Positions 45,274 through 54,363 of a stretch of DNA of 64,000 nt are shown here, piece after piece. The number at the start of each line of letters is the position of its first letter. The stretch's first letter is position 1. The notes under the pieces are model-generated. The model did not search any database. It worked only from the letters and a program-made list of their open reading frames with translations, and was not told where the DNA came from. Where the stretch lies: contig JAWNZC010000123.1 in the NCBI GenBank assembly GCA_035771165.1, positions 434,001 to 498,000 of the forward strand, in the 5' to 3' direction. The position numbers and the translations under genes were made by a program. This DNA comes from Paragorgia papillata (lineage: Eukaryota; Cnidaria; Anthozoa; Scleralcyonacea; Coralliidae).

Positions 45274-45984
45274 TTAGTAAGGTCTGCTTCTTAGATTATA
45301 TTTAGGCGTTTTTATTTTAAAAGTAGCGTGATAGTCTTTCTTGTCTTCTGGTGATAATTGTGATACATCTTCTTTTGTCATGGGTAAATATTTTGATCTA
45401 GTCATCAATAGATGATGTTCATACTCTTCTCTATCATCTGGGGTCATCTTTGCCAAGTCGCTTTCTTTCCAATCCGAAGAGCTTTCCCAGCTATGAAAGA
45501 AATTATGTTTAAGCGTTGGTTGTTCAACGGTAGGAGGCGGTGTTACAAAATAGGTTTTAGGTGTAGCAGGAGCTGTAGGGAAACTCCACGGAAGATCGTC
45601 AGTTTCTTGCTTTATCTTTGGTGTCAAATTTTCTGAAGTTTTTGGTGGCTGAGTTTGAAGATTAGTCACAGGTTGAGACTGATTCTGCAGTTGGTTTTGA
45701 AACGTCAGAAAACGTCCTAACTGATTGGAGTAGAGTATGCTCTTTTCTTCAGGTGTTAACTGTGGCGCTTGTACAATATCTTGCATTTTTTGTTCTGTAT
45801 TGTACATGGCATTAACGATCGGAGGTAATTGATAGGATTGCTTTTGTATGAAACTACCCAACTGTTGCTGCAGGCTGGAGCTATTTTCTCCGGGTAGAAC
45901 ATTGGTCTTGAGGCGGTGATCGTCGTCCGTAGTCGGCTTTAGGTCAAGCATTAAATAACCATGAGGGCGACTTGTGGCTTCCTC
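45274..45984 (-). pseudogene. packaging ATPase, C-terminal half only (left arm)
   Basis: Encodes residues 213-448 of the ATPase with a few substitutions (HSWESS for HNWESS, LAKMTP for LAKKTP). The N-terminal zinc finger, Walker A and Walker B are missing because the palindrome ends here. Upstream the frame runs into the GAG microsatellite of the centre, which translates as a Ser/Phe run back to an ATG near 46167, so an open chimeric frame of 297 codons exists by chance. Confidence 0.85.
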
Positions 45985-46176
45985 GGAGGAGAAAGAGGAG
46001 GAGGAGGAGGAGGAGGAGAAAGAGGAGGAGAAAGAGGAGGAGGAGGAGGAGAAAGAGGAGGAGGAGGAGGAGAACGAGGAGGAGGAGGAGGAGAAAAAGG
46101 AGGAGGAGAAAGATAAATATATAATACGTAATTCTCTAGAAGCATTTATTCTGCTCATGCTCTTCAATGAGTGAAC
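45985..46176. repeat. central GAG microsatellite and ATPase upstream region
   Basis: Start of the unique centre. GAG triplets with AAA-containing spacers (45985-46110), then an AT-rich TAAATATATAAT (46114-46125) about 50 bp before the ATPase ATG, a possible TATA element. The junction with the left arm falls on GAGGA, which is shared by the tract and by the coding sequence at 46813. Confidence 0.8.
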
Positions 46177-47523
46177 ATGTCTTATGTTTGCAGCACTTGT
46201 GGAAAAACGTTTTCAACACTATTCAACATGCAACGTCATATAAAAAATTCCCATAAAAACATTACTTATTCAAGACCAGCACATCTTCTCACTGACGCAA
46301 CAGTGATGCAGCATCCGTTCACATGCATTGTTGCAGGGTGTACTCAGAGCGGCAAAACGGTATGGGTGAAGAGACTTCTGGAAAACGCCAAAACTACAAT
46401 TAATCCTCCTCCCGAACGTATCATTTGGTGTTATGGACAGTGGCAGCCCATGTATTTAGAAATGATCAAGACAATACCAGGCATTGAGCTTAACGAAGGC
46501 ATACCCTCTGATATAGACTCTGATAATTTTCTTGATGTTTCTAAGCGAAACCTTATTGTTCTTGACGATCTCATGGATCAGTCAGGAAGAGATAAACGTA
46601 TTGCTAGTTTATTTACTAAGGGAAGTCATCACCGGAATCTCTCCGTGATCTATATTGTTCAGAACATATTTCACCAAGGAAAGGAAACCAGAAACATCAG
46701 CCTCAACGCACACTATATTGTACTATTCAAGTCTCCGAGGGATAAGCAACAAATTTCTGTCTTGGCACGGCAGGTGAACCCAGGTCATGTCCATGAATTT
46801 ATGAAGAGTTACGAGGAAGCCACAAGTCGCCCTCATGGTTATTTAATGCTTGATCTAAAGCCGACTACGGACGACGATCACCGCCTCAAGACCAATGTTC
46901 TACCCGGAGAAAATAGCTCCAGCCTGCAGCAACAGTTGGGTAGTTTCATACAAAAGCAATCCTATCAATTACCTCCGATCGTTAATGCCATGTACAATAC
47001 AGAACAAAAAATGCAAGATATTGTACAAGCGCCACAGTTAACACCTGAAGAAAAGAGCATACTCTACTCCAATCAGTTAGGACGTTTTCTGACGTTTCAA
47101 AACCAACTGCAGAATCAGTCTCAACCTGTGACTAATCTTCAAACTCAGCCACCAAAAACTTCAGAAAATTTGACACCAAAGATAAAGCAAGAAACTGACG
47201 ATCTTCCGTGGAGTTTCCCTACAGCTCCTGCTACACCTAAAACCTATTTTGTAACACCGCCTCCTACCGTTGAACAACCAACGCTTAAACATAATTTCTT
47301 TCATAACTGGGAAAGCTCTTCGGATTGGAAAGAAAGCGACTTGGCAAAGAAGACCCCAGATGATAGAGAAGAGTATGAACATCATCTATTGATGACTAGA
47401 TCAAAATATTTACCCATGACAAAAGAAGATGTATCACAATTATCACCAGAAGACAAGAAAGACTATCACGCTACTTTTAAAATAAAAACGCCTAAATATA
47501 ATCTAAGAAGCAGACCTTACTAA
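46177..47523 (+). CDS. Polinton packaging-type ATPase with N-terminal zinc finger (448 aa)
   Basis: A32/FtsK-HerA-type ATPases of this kind pump element DNA into capsids. The N-terminus has a C2H2 finger (C5-x2-C8-x12-H21-x4-H26). Walker A is GCTQSGKT (54-61) and Walker B LIVLDD (126-131) followed by a helix; IVQNIF (near 170) may be the sensor strand. The C-terminal 240 residues are Gln/Pro-rich and end YNLRSRPY. The ATG at 46177 was chosen over the in-frame GTG two codons upstream. Residues 1-212 lie in the unique centre, the rest in the right arm, so this is the only complete copy. AATAAA follows at 47559. Confidence 0.85.
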   Translation: MSYVCSTCGKTFSTLFNMQRHIKNSHKNITYSRPAHLLTDATVMQHPFTCIVAGCTQSGKTVWVKRLLENAKTTINPPPERIIWCYGQWQPMYLEMIKTIPGIELNEGIPSDIDSDNFLDVSKRNLIVLDDLMDQSGRDKRIASLFTKGSHHRNLSVIYIVQNIFHQGKETRNISLNAHYIVLFKSPRDKQQISVLARQVNPGHVHEFMKSYEEATSRPHGYLMLDLKPTTDDDHRLKTNVLPGENSSSLQQQLGSFIQKQSYQLPPIVNAMYNTEQKMQDIVQAPQLTPEEKSILYSNQLGRFLTFQNQLQNQSQPVTNLQTQPPKTSENLTPKIKQETDDLPWSFPTAPATPKTYFVTPPPTVEQPTLKHNFFHNWESSSDWKESDLAKKTPDDREEYEHHLLMTRSKYLPMTKEDVSQLSPEDKKDYHATFKIKTPKYNLRSRPY

Positions 47524-47558
47524 AACTTTTGATATGTATATGTTTGAGCGAAAACCGA

Positions 47559-47564
47559 AATAAA
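47559..47564 (+). promoter_or_regulatory. polyadenylation signal after ATPase gene
   Basis: AATAAA 36 bp after the ATPase stop codon. It suggests the gene had its own transcript end; the CTC microsatellite follows. Confidence 0.5.
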
Positions 47565-47604
47565 TATTTTAAGCTAAATGCTTTAGTATGTGTGTGTGTC
47601 TATT

Positions 47605-47697
47605 TGCTCCTCCTCCTCCTCCTCCTCTTTCTCCTCCTCCTCTTTCTCCTCCTCCTCTTTCTCCTCCTCCTCCTCCTCCTCCTCTTCCTCCCCCTCT
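47605..47697. repeat. CTC-rich microsatellite in right arm
   Basis: Mirror of 45079-45192, about 20 bp shorter, so the arms have changed independently since duplication. Confidence 0.95.
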
Positions 47698-47753
47698 TAA
47701 AATATGTGTTTTGGTAGCGTTTTCCTCATTTAGACACTGACTGTCAAATAGAG

Positions 47754-48071
47754 ATGTTGATCAAAAAGCACAAACCGTTTCTTGAACTTTTATGTACAAG
47801 TGAACCTATTCAACAGCGAGGTCTGTTGGAGACTGCTAGCCCTGAGCAAATTAGATGCATTTGTGATTGTATGTTGAACTTTTGGTCAACGCAATATCAA
47901 TTATCACCTGCTTTGCTTGAAGTCGTTAGGCCTTATAGCGACGACATATCAACTTTGGCTAGTCCCCGAAGTAGTTTTATGAGAAAAAAAGAGATACTGG
48001 TTCAAAAAGGTGAAGGATTTCTTGATGTCCTACTTGGTCCAGTTTTAGAAGGACTCGCAGAACTAATATAA
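47754..48071 (+). CDS. Polinton small protein, right copy (105 aa)
   Basis: Same protein as at 44704-45021: helical N-terminal part, CICDC motif and hydrophobic C-terminal GEGFLDVLLGPVLEGLAELI. No difference from the left copy noticed. Function not established. Confidence 0.72.
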   Translation: MLIKKHKPFLELLCTSEPIQQRGLLETASPEQIRCICDCMLNFWSTQYQLSPALLEVVRPYSDDISTLASPRSSFMRKKEILVQKGEGFLDVLLGPVLEGLAELI

Positions 48072-48116
48072 AAAGAACGATATTTTTTAAAGACCATCAT
48101 TCGAACCCTGAACACT

Positions 48117-48791
48117 ATGGGAGAAAGGTTACATGACGATTTTCGTGTTAAAGAAATACTGTCACATTTTGACTACGGAGTCGATGAAGCGAACGCGTCC
48201 TCTTTGTTGAATAGTTTACTCGCATCCTATATCAACTTAACATGGAATCCCAAAGGAGAAATTGTGTATCAAGGAAGAACTATACCAAACACAAAAATAG
48301 CCGAATTGGTAGAATACTGTGTATCACCTTACTTCTCAGGAATTCCCGAACCAGCTGGTTTAAACGTATTTGTAAAAGGACTCGTCGACATTAACATTGA
48401 CAAAAACCTTATCGAAAATGTTCGAGTGCTAACAATGTTGGCGCAGGCAGAAGAAGAAACAGAATCAGAGAGCGAAAACGAAGAAACTTCCTCCGAAGAA
48501 GATTCAGAACACGATAAGGATTACACCGAAATAGAATCAGAAAATTCTATAATTGACGAACCTGTTGATTGCGAACGTTGTCAGAATCCTGTTAATTTTA
48601 CACATGTAATTGAGTGTCCTAAGTGTTTGTGGAAATATTTTAACAAATGCGTTAATCGAAATCTGATATGTAATGTTTGTGGTACAGAATTCAAGGCTCA
48701 TGATCCATGCCTTCGGATTATAAGATGTACTGTATGCCCATATGCTAGTGTTACCGATAGATCACTAAATAATCAAGAGTTTTTTGTGTAA
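48117..48791 (+). CDS. Polinton zinc-ribbon protein, right copy (224 aa)
   Basis: Same protein as at 43984-44658. Starts 45 bp after the stop of the 105-residue gene. Acidic linker at about residues 115-140, cysteine pairs CERC, CPKC, CNVC and a final C..C. Followed 14 bp later by AATAAA. Confidence 0.75.
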   Translation: MGERLHDDFRVKEILSHFDYGVDEANASSLLNSLLASYINLTWNPKGEIVYQGRTIPNTKIAELVEYCVSPYFSGIPEPAGLNVFVKGLVDINIDKNLIENVRVLTMLAQAEEETESESENEETSSEEDSEHDKDYTEIESENSIIDEPVDCERCQNPVNFTHVIECPKCLWKYFNKCVNRNLICNVCGTEFKAHDPCLRIIRCTVCPYASVTDRSLNNQEFFV

Positions 48792-48804
48792 AGATATATT
48801 TCTC

Positions 48805-48810
48805 AATAAA
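48805..48810 (+). promoter_or_regulatory. polyadenylation signal after zinc-ribbon gene
   Basis: AATAAA 14 bp after the stop of the 224-residue gene; the same signal is mirrored in the left arm. The following 1.4 kb up to the terminus appears non-coding. Confidence 0.5.
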
Positions 48811-49724
48811 ATATTTTAAATTCTGTATTACATGTACGCGTGTTGCTAATGACTCTCTTGACTAGACTTGCCCAAGCGCTTAATCCTCTTAATGACCCCT
48901 AATGAGTTTCTCTTTTGTCTCCTGCACGTGCACTGAGGATAAATATGCAAATATCACACTTAGTAACAGAAAGCGTAGCAACGCTTTCAAAGTAATAAAT
49001 CGCTTTGCCTTTATATTTCGACACTTAAAATCGTTCTTACGGCTTTTCGAAGTGATTCTTCAATCTATCTTTCTACGATTTCCTCACTTATAAACAAGGG
49101 TTTAGTTAGCAATGATTCTAGGATGACTTACTGTGGTTGACCATTTAGGTTCTAACCCTAATATAATATTCATAGCTTATTCAAATAATATTCGAGCTAA
49201 GTTATCTCACCAGATTCAGTCATTTAGAATATTCGAAACCCACTATATTCCTCTAGACAAGATTTAGGATAAAAATATAAAGTGTGTCTACTAATTTCTC
49301 TTTAGTTCCTTGTAAAGAACGTCTATTTTGTTAGAGTTTATTGTACGCATGCTCTGTATGTTTACATGTCCCACAAGTGTTAACAGTCAGTAGGGTAAAG
49401 TGTTTAAATGAAAAGGTAATTACTATTACTTATAAGGAATATAAGTCGAATGCCTTTTGATAATGACGTAACCCAGAACTTCGGAAATCAGTCGGAGAGC
49501 TATTGGTTATGACGTGTAGTGAATACCGGGGGGTTGGAATAAAAGCTAACGATGACGATGCATAAGTAATAAGTCGATTATGACGTAGTGAAAACCAGGG
49601 GGGTTGAGTAACAGCTAGGGTTTAGGGGGGAAGTTAGGGTTGGGAAGTCCCAAAGGAACCTGAGAAATAATGATGTACGCATAAATAATGAGATTAGGGT
49701 TTGGAGGTCCCAAAGGAGCCTGAG

Positions 49725-50021
49725 CTAGACGAGGTATCATCGGTTACAAAATATGAAGCTTAACCATCTAATATAACCATCCCACATGCGGGATGTTAAT
49801 CTTGAACACATAAAGCTAAAAATCCTAGAGGGGTGTTGTGGTCGGGGTCTGAGAGGAGGCACATTTTTCCGGAGGGTTGTGGTTAGGTTTAGGGTTTCCG
49901 GGGGGCGTGTGATTACCGGGGGGTGGTATGGGGGTGAGGGTTCGTTTTAAAAGGTTGTCCAATCAGATGGTGGTTTTAATGTTGGTTAAGTTTCATAATT
50001 TGAAGGTAATGATACCTCGCT
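49725..50021. mobile_element. 297-bp MITE inside right Polinton arm
   Basis: Absent from the mirrored position in the left arm, where CCTGAG is followed directly by ACATAATGACG. Ends CTAGACGAGGTATCAT and ATGATACCTCGCT are inverted repeats, with AG duplicated at 49723-49724 and 50022-50023. Contains no gene. It landed after the palindrome was formed. Confidence 0.85.
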
Positions 50022-50197
50022 AGACATAATGACGTAATCAGATTAGGGTTAAAGGGTCCCAAAGGAGCCTGAGACATAATGACGTAATCAGATTAGGGTT
50101 AGAGGGTCCCAAAGGAGCATGAGAATGAATAAATATTAAGTTGAATATTTAATGAGGCGGCATCCCTTTGAACTCCATATGGGGGGGTATCACTACT

Positions 50198-50770
50198 CAT
50201 GCACGAGTGAGTTTTTCAAATACTGTCAAAACAGCACGAGTTCGAAGGACGAGTGCTATTTGAAGTATTTGAAAAACTCACGAGTGCATGTTTTTCCAAA
50301 TTGCACGAGAAACCATGCTATTACTTATTAATAATATACATGAAAAAATGTTCAAAACAACTGTACTAACATTTTAACGTACGTGTTTAGCCGTCCACTC
50401 CTCGCATATTTATTTGTTAAAAAACGCTTCGCCTCCTTTACTACTTGAAAAAGTTTACTCCAGGCATGAAGAAGCTTCTGGTCTTCTTGTAGGTACTTCA
50501 CTTGGGAATATTAAAGCATAACTAGCTTCAAATTTGAACAAATTATCCCCAAAACCGCCGAATCTTGGCCGCCATCTTTGTTTGTTTTGTGTCGGGAAAA
50601 ATCCGCTGTACAATCAATTTGATTGGTTCTTAGTGATTACAGATTTTTGCACTGTGATTACAGATTTTTGCACTGTGATTACAGATTTTTGCACTGTGAT
50701 AACACAATTCTGCACTATTGTTTGGGATTAACTGCACTGGAATCAGCCAATCACAGTCGAGATATTTTTA
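50198..50770. repeat. hairpin repeat copy A, right piece
   Basis: CATGCA (right target duplication) then CGAGTGAGTTTTTCAAA ... TTTGAAAAACTCACGAGTGCATG, closing the hairpin begun at 42822. The flank to 50770 (CTTCTTGTAGG, ATATTAAAGCA) is a diverged relative of 50990-51430. A 21-bp unit GATTACAGATTTTTGCACTGT is tandemly repeated at 50635-50705. Confidence 0.85.
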
Positions 50771-50780
50771 CATATATATT

Positions 50781-50985
50781 ATTAGTATAGGTGATAGCAT
50801 GGTTTCGAGTGCAATTTGGAAAAAACATGCACGAGTGAGTTTTTCAAAGGCTATCAAAATTGCACGAGTCCGAAGGACGATTGCTATTTGAGGTCTTTGA
50901 AAAACTCACGAGTGCGTGTTTTTTCAAAATTGCACTCGAAACCATGCTATTTATTACTTATTAATAATATACATGAAAACGTTAG
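50781..50985. repeat. hairpin repeat copy B (uninterrupted)
   Basis: GATAGCATGGTTTCGAGTGC ... GCACTCGAAACCATGCTAT, arms of about 90 bp around a GTCCGAAGGAC loop. It contains the undisturbed AAAAAACATGCACGAGTGAG site that the Polinton split in copy A, so it serves as the empty-site reference. Confidence 0.9.
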
Positions 50986-52303
50986 ACAAATGTTCTTCCA
51001 GGCTCCAGCTACGATGTTACTACCACTCATTGCTCCACTTCTCGAAGCTTCAATGGTTAAAAACTGCTTCTCTTTGTTCACTAAATACGCCAAACGTTTT
51101 ACTCATAGCATCTAACCTCTTCTAGTCTTCTTGCAGGAACTTTAATGACAATATTAAAGCAAAATTCACTCTGTATTTCATCGAAATGTTCTTCGACAAC
51201 TTTATGTTTTGGTCGCCATATTGGATTTTCTCGTGAGGGAAAACCATCCTTCAGAATCCGCATAAGCATTTCATTGGCTTTCCGGTAGTTTCCGGTTGTT
51301 TATTAGCCAATCAGAATGCTTAATACTCATTGAAATTTGCACTGTATTTCATTTTTCTGCACTGTATTACATTAAAATTGCACTTCTCTCGACCAATCAG
51401 GATGCAGTAATTTTGTCATGTATATTATTACACTGTTTATTGCTATGAAGAAACAATAGAATACCACCATTTAGTATTAAATAGTATTATTTTTCTGCAT
51501 GGCATTGATGTAGAGTACTTATTGAGTACCCATAAAGCATGCTCTGTACCTGTGTGTTCTGAGCTTTAGTGATTTTTCGCATAAGAAACTGCTTCATGTA
51601 TATTTGTCAGGCTGAACTGGTTCTTATATATTGGGTGCTGAATTGGCCAAATATCAGGCTGGAGCCTAGAGGTTTTTCATCTGCAGTTTCTTTTATGCGG
51701 GTTTTTACTGTAATACTGCAAAAACGAGACCAAAGGCTTTATCGGGATTCAAAGACCGAGTCCCTTTTGCAGGGTTTTCGCGATAAACACAAGCCAATAA
51801 TAGTTGTGATTTTTTTCAAGAAAAACAAGAAGGCTTCACTCGGGGCGACTCAAGTACAAAGCGTTTTATTTTGTTGAAAAACAATTTCCCCAGTGCGATC
51901 CCGAGATAAATTTTCCAGCGAAACTATACCAGCGTGTTTTGTTTGTTTTTTCCCTATTTATTGCCTGTTTTTGATTTTATGACTTATTTTGTCCAGCATT
52001 TTCAACTTTGGTCATCAATAAGATTAGTTTTGTTGGAAAATAATCTCGGAATCGAACTGCAAAGAATTTTTTTGGAAAAAAATCAAACGCTTGAATTGCC
52101 CAAGTGAAGCCTTCTGGTTTTATTTTAAAAAATCATAATTATATTATTGGTTTGTGTTTATCGCAAAATCAAATACAACATTGCATTCTGCAAATTAATA
52201 GCCTTCTAACGATATCTGTTTTATTTTTGTGGTATAAATTCTGACAAATCTTAATGAAGACCTGAATATATATACATGTGTGTTCTTCAATTTTTTGTCC
52301 CAG
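50986..52303. other. intronic repeat remnants, no gene seen
   Basis: 50990-51430 continues the hairpin repeat family; 51430-51710 is the right part of the outer Tc1/mariner-like element; 51711-52303 shows no coding or RNA signal. Confidence 0.5.
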
Positions 52304-52398
52304 TGAATGTGAATGTGAATCCTACGCTACCCAACAAAGATTCAAGAACAGCTTGGGAAGACGCTTTCATGTTAACCTATCTGAACCCTGTACTGTCG
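52304..52398 (+). CDS. RNF213: RNF213-like exon 24 of window
   Basis: Acceptor TTGTCCCAG, donor TCG|GTAGGT. Two bases complete Val, then NVNVNPTLPNKDSRTAWEDA and FMLTYLNPVLS, corresponding to the RNF213 stretch LSTKEMRNNWEKEIAAVISPEL. Confidence 0.92.
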
Positions 52399-52614
52399 GT
52401 AGGTTTATATTTTGGCGTCTACAGTTTACGCAACCGTGTAGCGCTATGTTAGCAGCATGGATGTTTCTATTATGTCCCTGACTATGTTACGTCAAGGCAC
52501 AGGTCGCCCAGACGCGTGATATGACAAGCGACCAGTAAACCTACTCTCAGGGCCTTACGGGTTTTGCTCGGCAGCTGAGTAGCATAATTATAATAGCAGC
52601 CGCATACGCTGAAC

Positions 52615-52649
52615 TACCCTGCTGACAGAGGCCCTCTGTCAGCAGGGTA
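52615..52649. repeat. perfect 17-bp palindrome with 1-nt spacer
   Basis: TACCCTGCTGACAGAGG and its exact complement are separated by a single C. The rest of the intron 52399-52940 shows nothing else recognisable. Confidence 0.9.
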
Positions 52650-52940
52650 ACGTCGAACGCCGTTGCGTGACAAATTTCACGAACTATACACATCTGCATC
52701 GTGTAACACTCCTTGTGAAACTTGTTTATTATGAAACCTTTGGTTTACAAACCATTGCAGTTTCACGAGAAAATTGCACAGTGTAACACGCAGCACCATT
52801 TAACCTGTAGAGGCATGTACGCACTGTGTACCTATGTTTATAGTCGAGGCAACAGTTAAACGATATCTTTGCAACGATATGGAGATAAATAAACCAATTG
52901 TTTCAATGTTTCATGCAACGTAATTTATGTTTTCTTTCAG

Positions 52941-52998
52941 AATGTATCTCAATTATTGCAAGATAGCATGGGTCGCATGGTTCGGGATAAAAGACTAG
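52941..52998 (+). CDS. RNF213: RNF213-like exon 25 of window
   Basis: Acceptor TTCTTTCAG, donor CTAG|GTGAGT. Reads NVSQLLQDSMGRMVRDKRL plus one base; fits the RNF213 segment LDKTLPTMNNLISQDKRI. Confidence 0.9.
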
Positions 52999-53122
52999 GT
53001 GAGTCGAAATTATTTATTTTATTGTAAGCTTAACTGTATAGTTGTAGTCATTGTAGATCATGTTTAAGGTGGTTCCCTACAGTTTCTTGAAAAGTTAAAA
53101 AAATGCAAATCTTAAAAATCAA

Positions 53123-53251
53123 GTTTTTTAGTTGTGTAAATAATTTGGTCTATAAAATATTTTTAGCGTTCTTGTCCTGGTCACTAGTTTTTTAGTTGTG
53201 TAAATAATTTGGTCTATAAAATATTTTTAGCGTTCTTGTCCTGGTCACTAA
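53123..53251. repeat. 64-bp unit, two near-identical tandem copies
   Basis: GTTTTTTAGTTGTGTAAATA ... CTTGTCCTGGTCACTA appears twice with a period of 64 bp and no visible difference; a recent duplication. Confidence 0.92.
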
Positions 53252-53359
53252 TATTAATAATATTGCAAAAATATTGACCCGCCTGAAAAGCTATCCCCTG
53301 ATTTTCAATGAGCATGCGCAAAATATACCACATTACTGATGCTATATTTAACAAATAGA

Positions 53360-53560
53360 TTCCATTTTGCCGTTGTCTGTTCAGTTATAGGTGCACAGAT
53401 GACGTCACAACGTGGTAAGAACAAAAAAATGGCCCACGAGACGCAGTCGAATGGGTCACTGATGTTCTTACCACGTTGTGACGTCTTCTGTGCATCTATA
53501 ACTGAACAGACAACAAAAAACTGGAATCTATTTGTTTTATATACAATAAAAATTTAAAAG
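53360..53560. mobile_element. hairpin MITE related to 14808
   Basis: GTTGTCTGTTCAGTTATAGG and CTATAACTGAACAGACAAC pair, with GACGTCACAACGTGGTAAGAAC and its complement inside. The body shares sequence with 14808-14930. Confidence 0.82.
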
Positions 53561-54160
53561 GTTTTTGTCGAAACTCTTGCCGGATTTTGGGACATGAAGA
53601 AGGAAAAAAGCAAGTCAGCTGACGTGAGCTGACGTGATCCATGTGTCTTTCCTCTAATAGATCATCGCCAACAACCAATGAAAACACGCATAGCAACCAG
53701 GGTATTGCCATATATACGCCATCCTTGACTGCGGAACGTACCCGGATAATGATGAATGGCGACGCTGATGCCAACAGTTGAGATGCGCAAATCAACATGC
53801 GCAAAGACCTAAAATTTAAAGGTGCCGGGGCAAGTTTAACTTTCGGTTTATTACATATTCATATCTCTGCTCTTATTTTTGCGTGGACGGTGGCTCGGGG
53901 ATAAAAATGGCCACCGACCGCATAGAGTTTTTCAAGAATTAACACGTTGAAGCCTGACGTCGAGTCTTTAAGGTTTACTCTGGCTAACACCAGACGATCG
54001 ACTTTATTCCGCACAATGAGAGGTCCAGGCATCAAACTGTTAACCAAATGACTTTATGATTTTTATTTGCAGAAAATGCCTCTACCGGGGCCCGAGACAT
54101 GACTGAAAATCGAGCCTAGAATAATAGTTGACTGAATTATTTTCTGATATTTGTCTGCAG

Positions 54161-54363
54161 GAAATGATCCGCTGATGAGACAAATCTACGAACTGGACAC
54201 TCCAAATTATGACGTCATGACCACCCGCGATCCCATGTGCTCCGCACTGTGGCGATATCGCACCAGAGTCAGCGTGGAACATTTATATGTCAAATTTCAA
54301 CAATACGTTGGAGGAACCGATGCATCAAGCAAATGTGAAATTCTCGCAGAATTCCTTAAAAGG
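54161..54363 (+). CDS. RNF213: RNF213-like exon 26 of window
   Basis: Acceptor TGTCTGCAG, donor AGG|GTGAGG. Reads NDPLMRQIYELDTPNYDVMT, then MCSALWRYRTRVSVEHLYVK and CEILAEFLKR. Matches the RNF213 block CSKIWSCRKRITVEYLQHIV ... ILWHFLQK. Confidence 0.96.

Larger units (their letters stand above)
42877..45984 (-). repeat. left palindrome arm of the Polinton
   Basis: 3,108 bp, inverted relative to 46813-50197. From the end inward: terminal repeat, 50-bp sub-terminal repeats, non-coding DNA to about 43980, then minus-strand zinc-ribbon gene, 105-residue gene, GAG-rich microsatellite (45079-45192) and the C-terminal half of the ATPase. A 63-codon frame at 43682-43873 is mirrored at 48902-49093, but that follows from the palindrome and is not evidence of a gene. 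Confidence 0.93.
42877..50197. mobile_element. palindromic Polinton/Maverick-type element, 7,321 bp, non-autonomous
   Basis: Termini AGTAGTGATACCCCCCCATA and its complement, beginning AG and ending CT, with 6-bp target duplication CATGCA (42871-42876 and 50198-50203): the hallmarks of Polintons (virus-like, self-synthesising DNA transposons). Arms 42877-45984 and 46813-50197 are inverted copies differing by a few substitutions, a microsatellite length change and one MITE. The centre 45985-46812 is unique. Genes: packaging ATPase, a 105-residue protein and a zinc-ribbon protein, the last two in both arms. No integrase, protein-primed DNA polymerase, protease or capsid gene is present, so it must have moved with help in trans. 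It resembles a palindromic defective genome derived from one end of a full element. Confidence 0.85.
46813..50197 (+). repeat. right palindrome arm of the Polinton
   Basis: 3,385 bp, inverted copy of 42877-45984. Longer because it contains the 297-bp MITE at 49725-50021. Otherwise nearly identical, with only a few substitutions noticed in the coding part. Confidence 0.93.
42616..51710. mobile_element. Tc1/mariner-like MITE split by nested insertions
   Basis: Ends CAGTAAAAACCCGCATAAAA and TTATGCGGGTTTTTACTG are inverted repeats flanked by TA at 42614-42615 and 51711-51712. Between them lie about 9 kb, nearly all explained by later insertions (hairpin repeat, Polinton). Inner sub-terminal words (CAGGCTGAA...TTCTTATAT...TGGGTG) occur near both ends. 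Confidence 0.75.

Noticed and set aside
45274..46167. 297-codon minus-strand gene
   Set aside because: Chance fusion of a truncated ATPase tail with a GAG microsatellite; not an independent gene.
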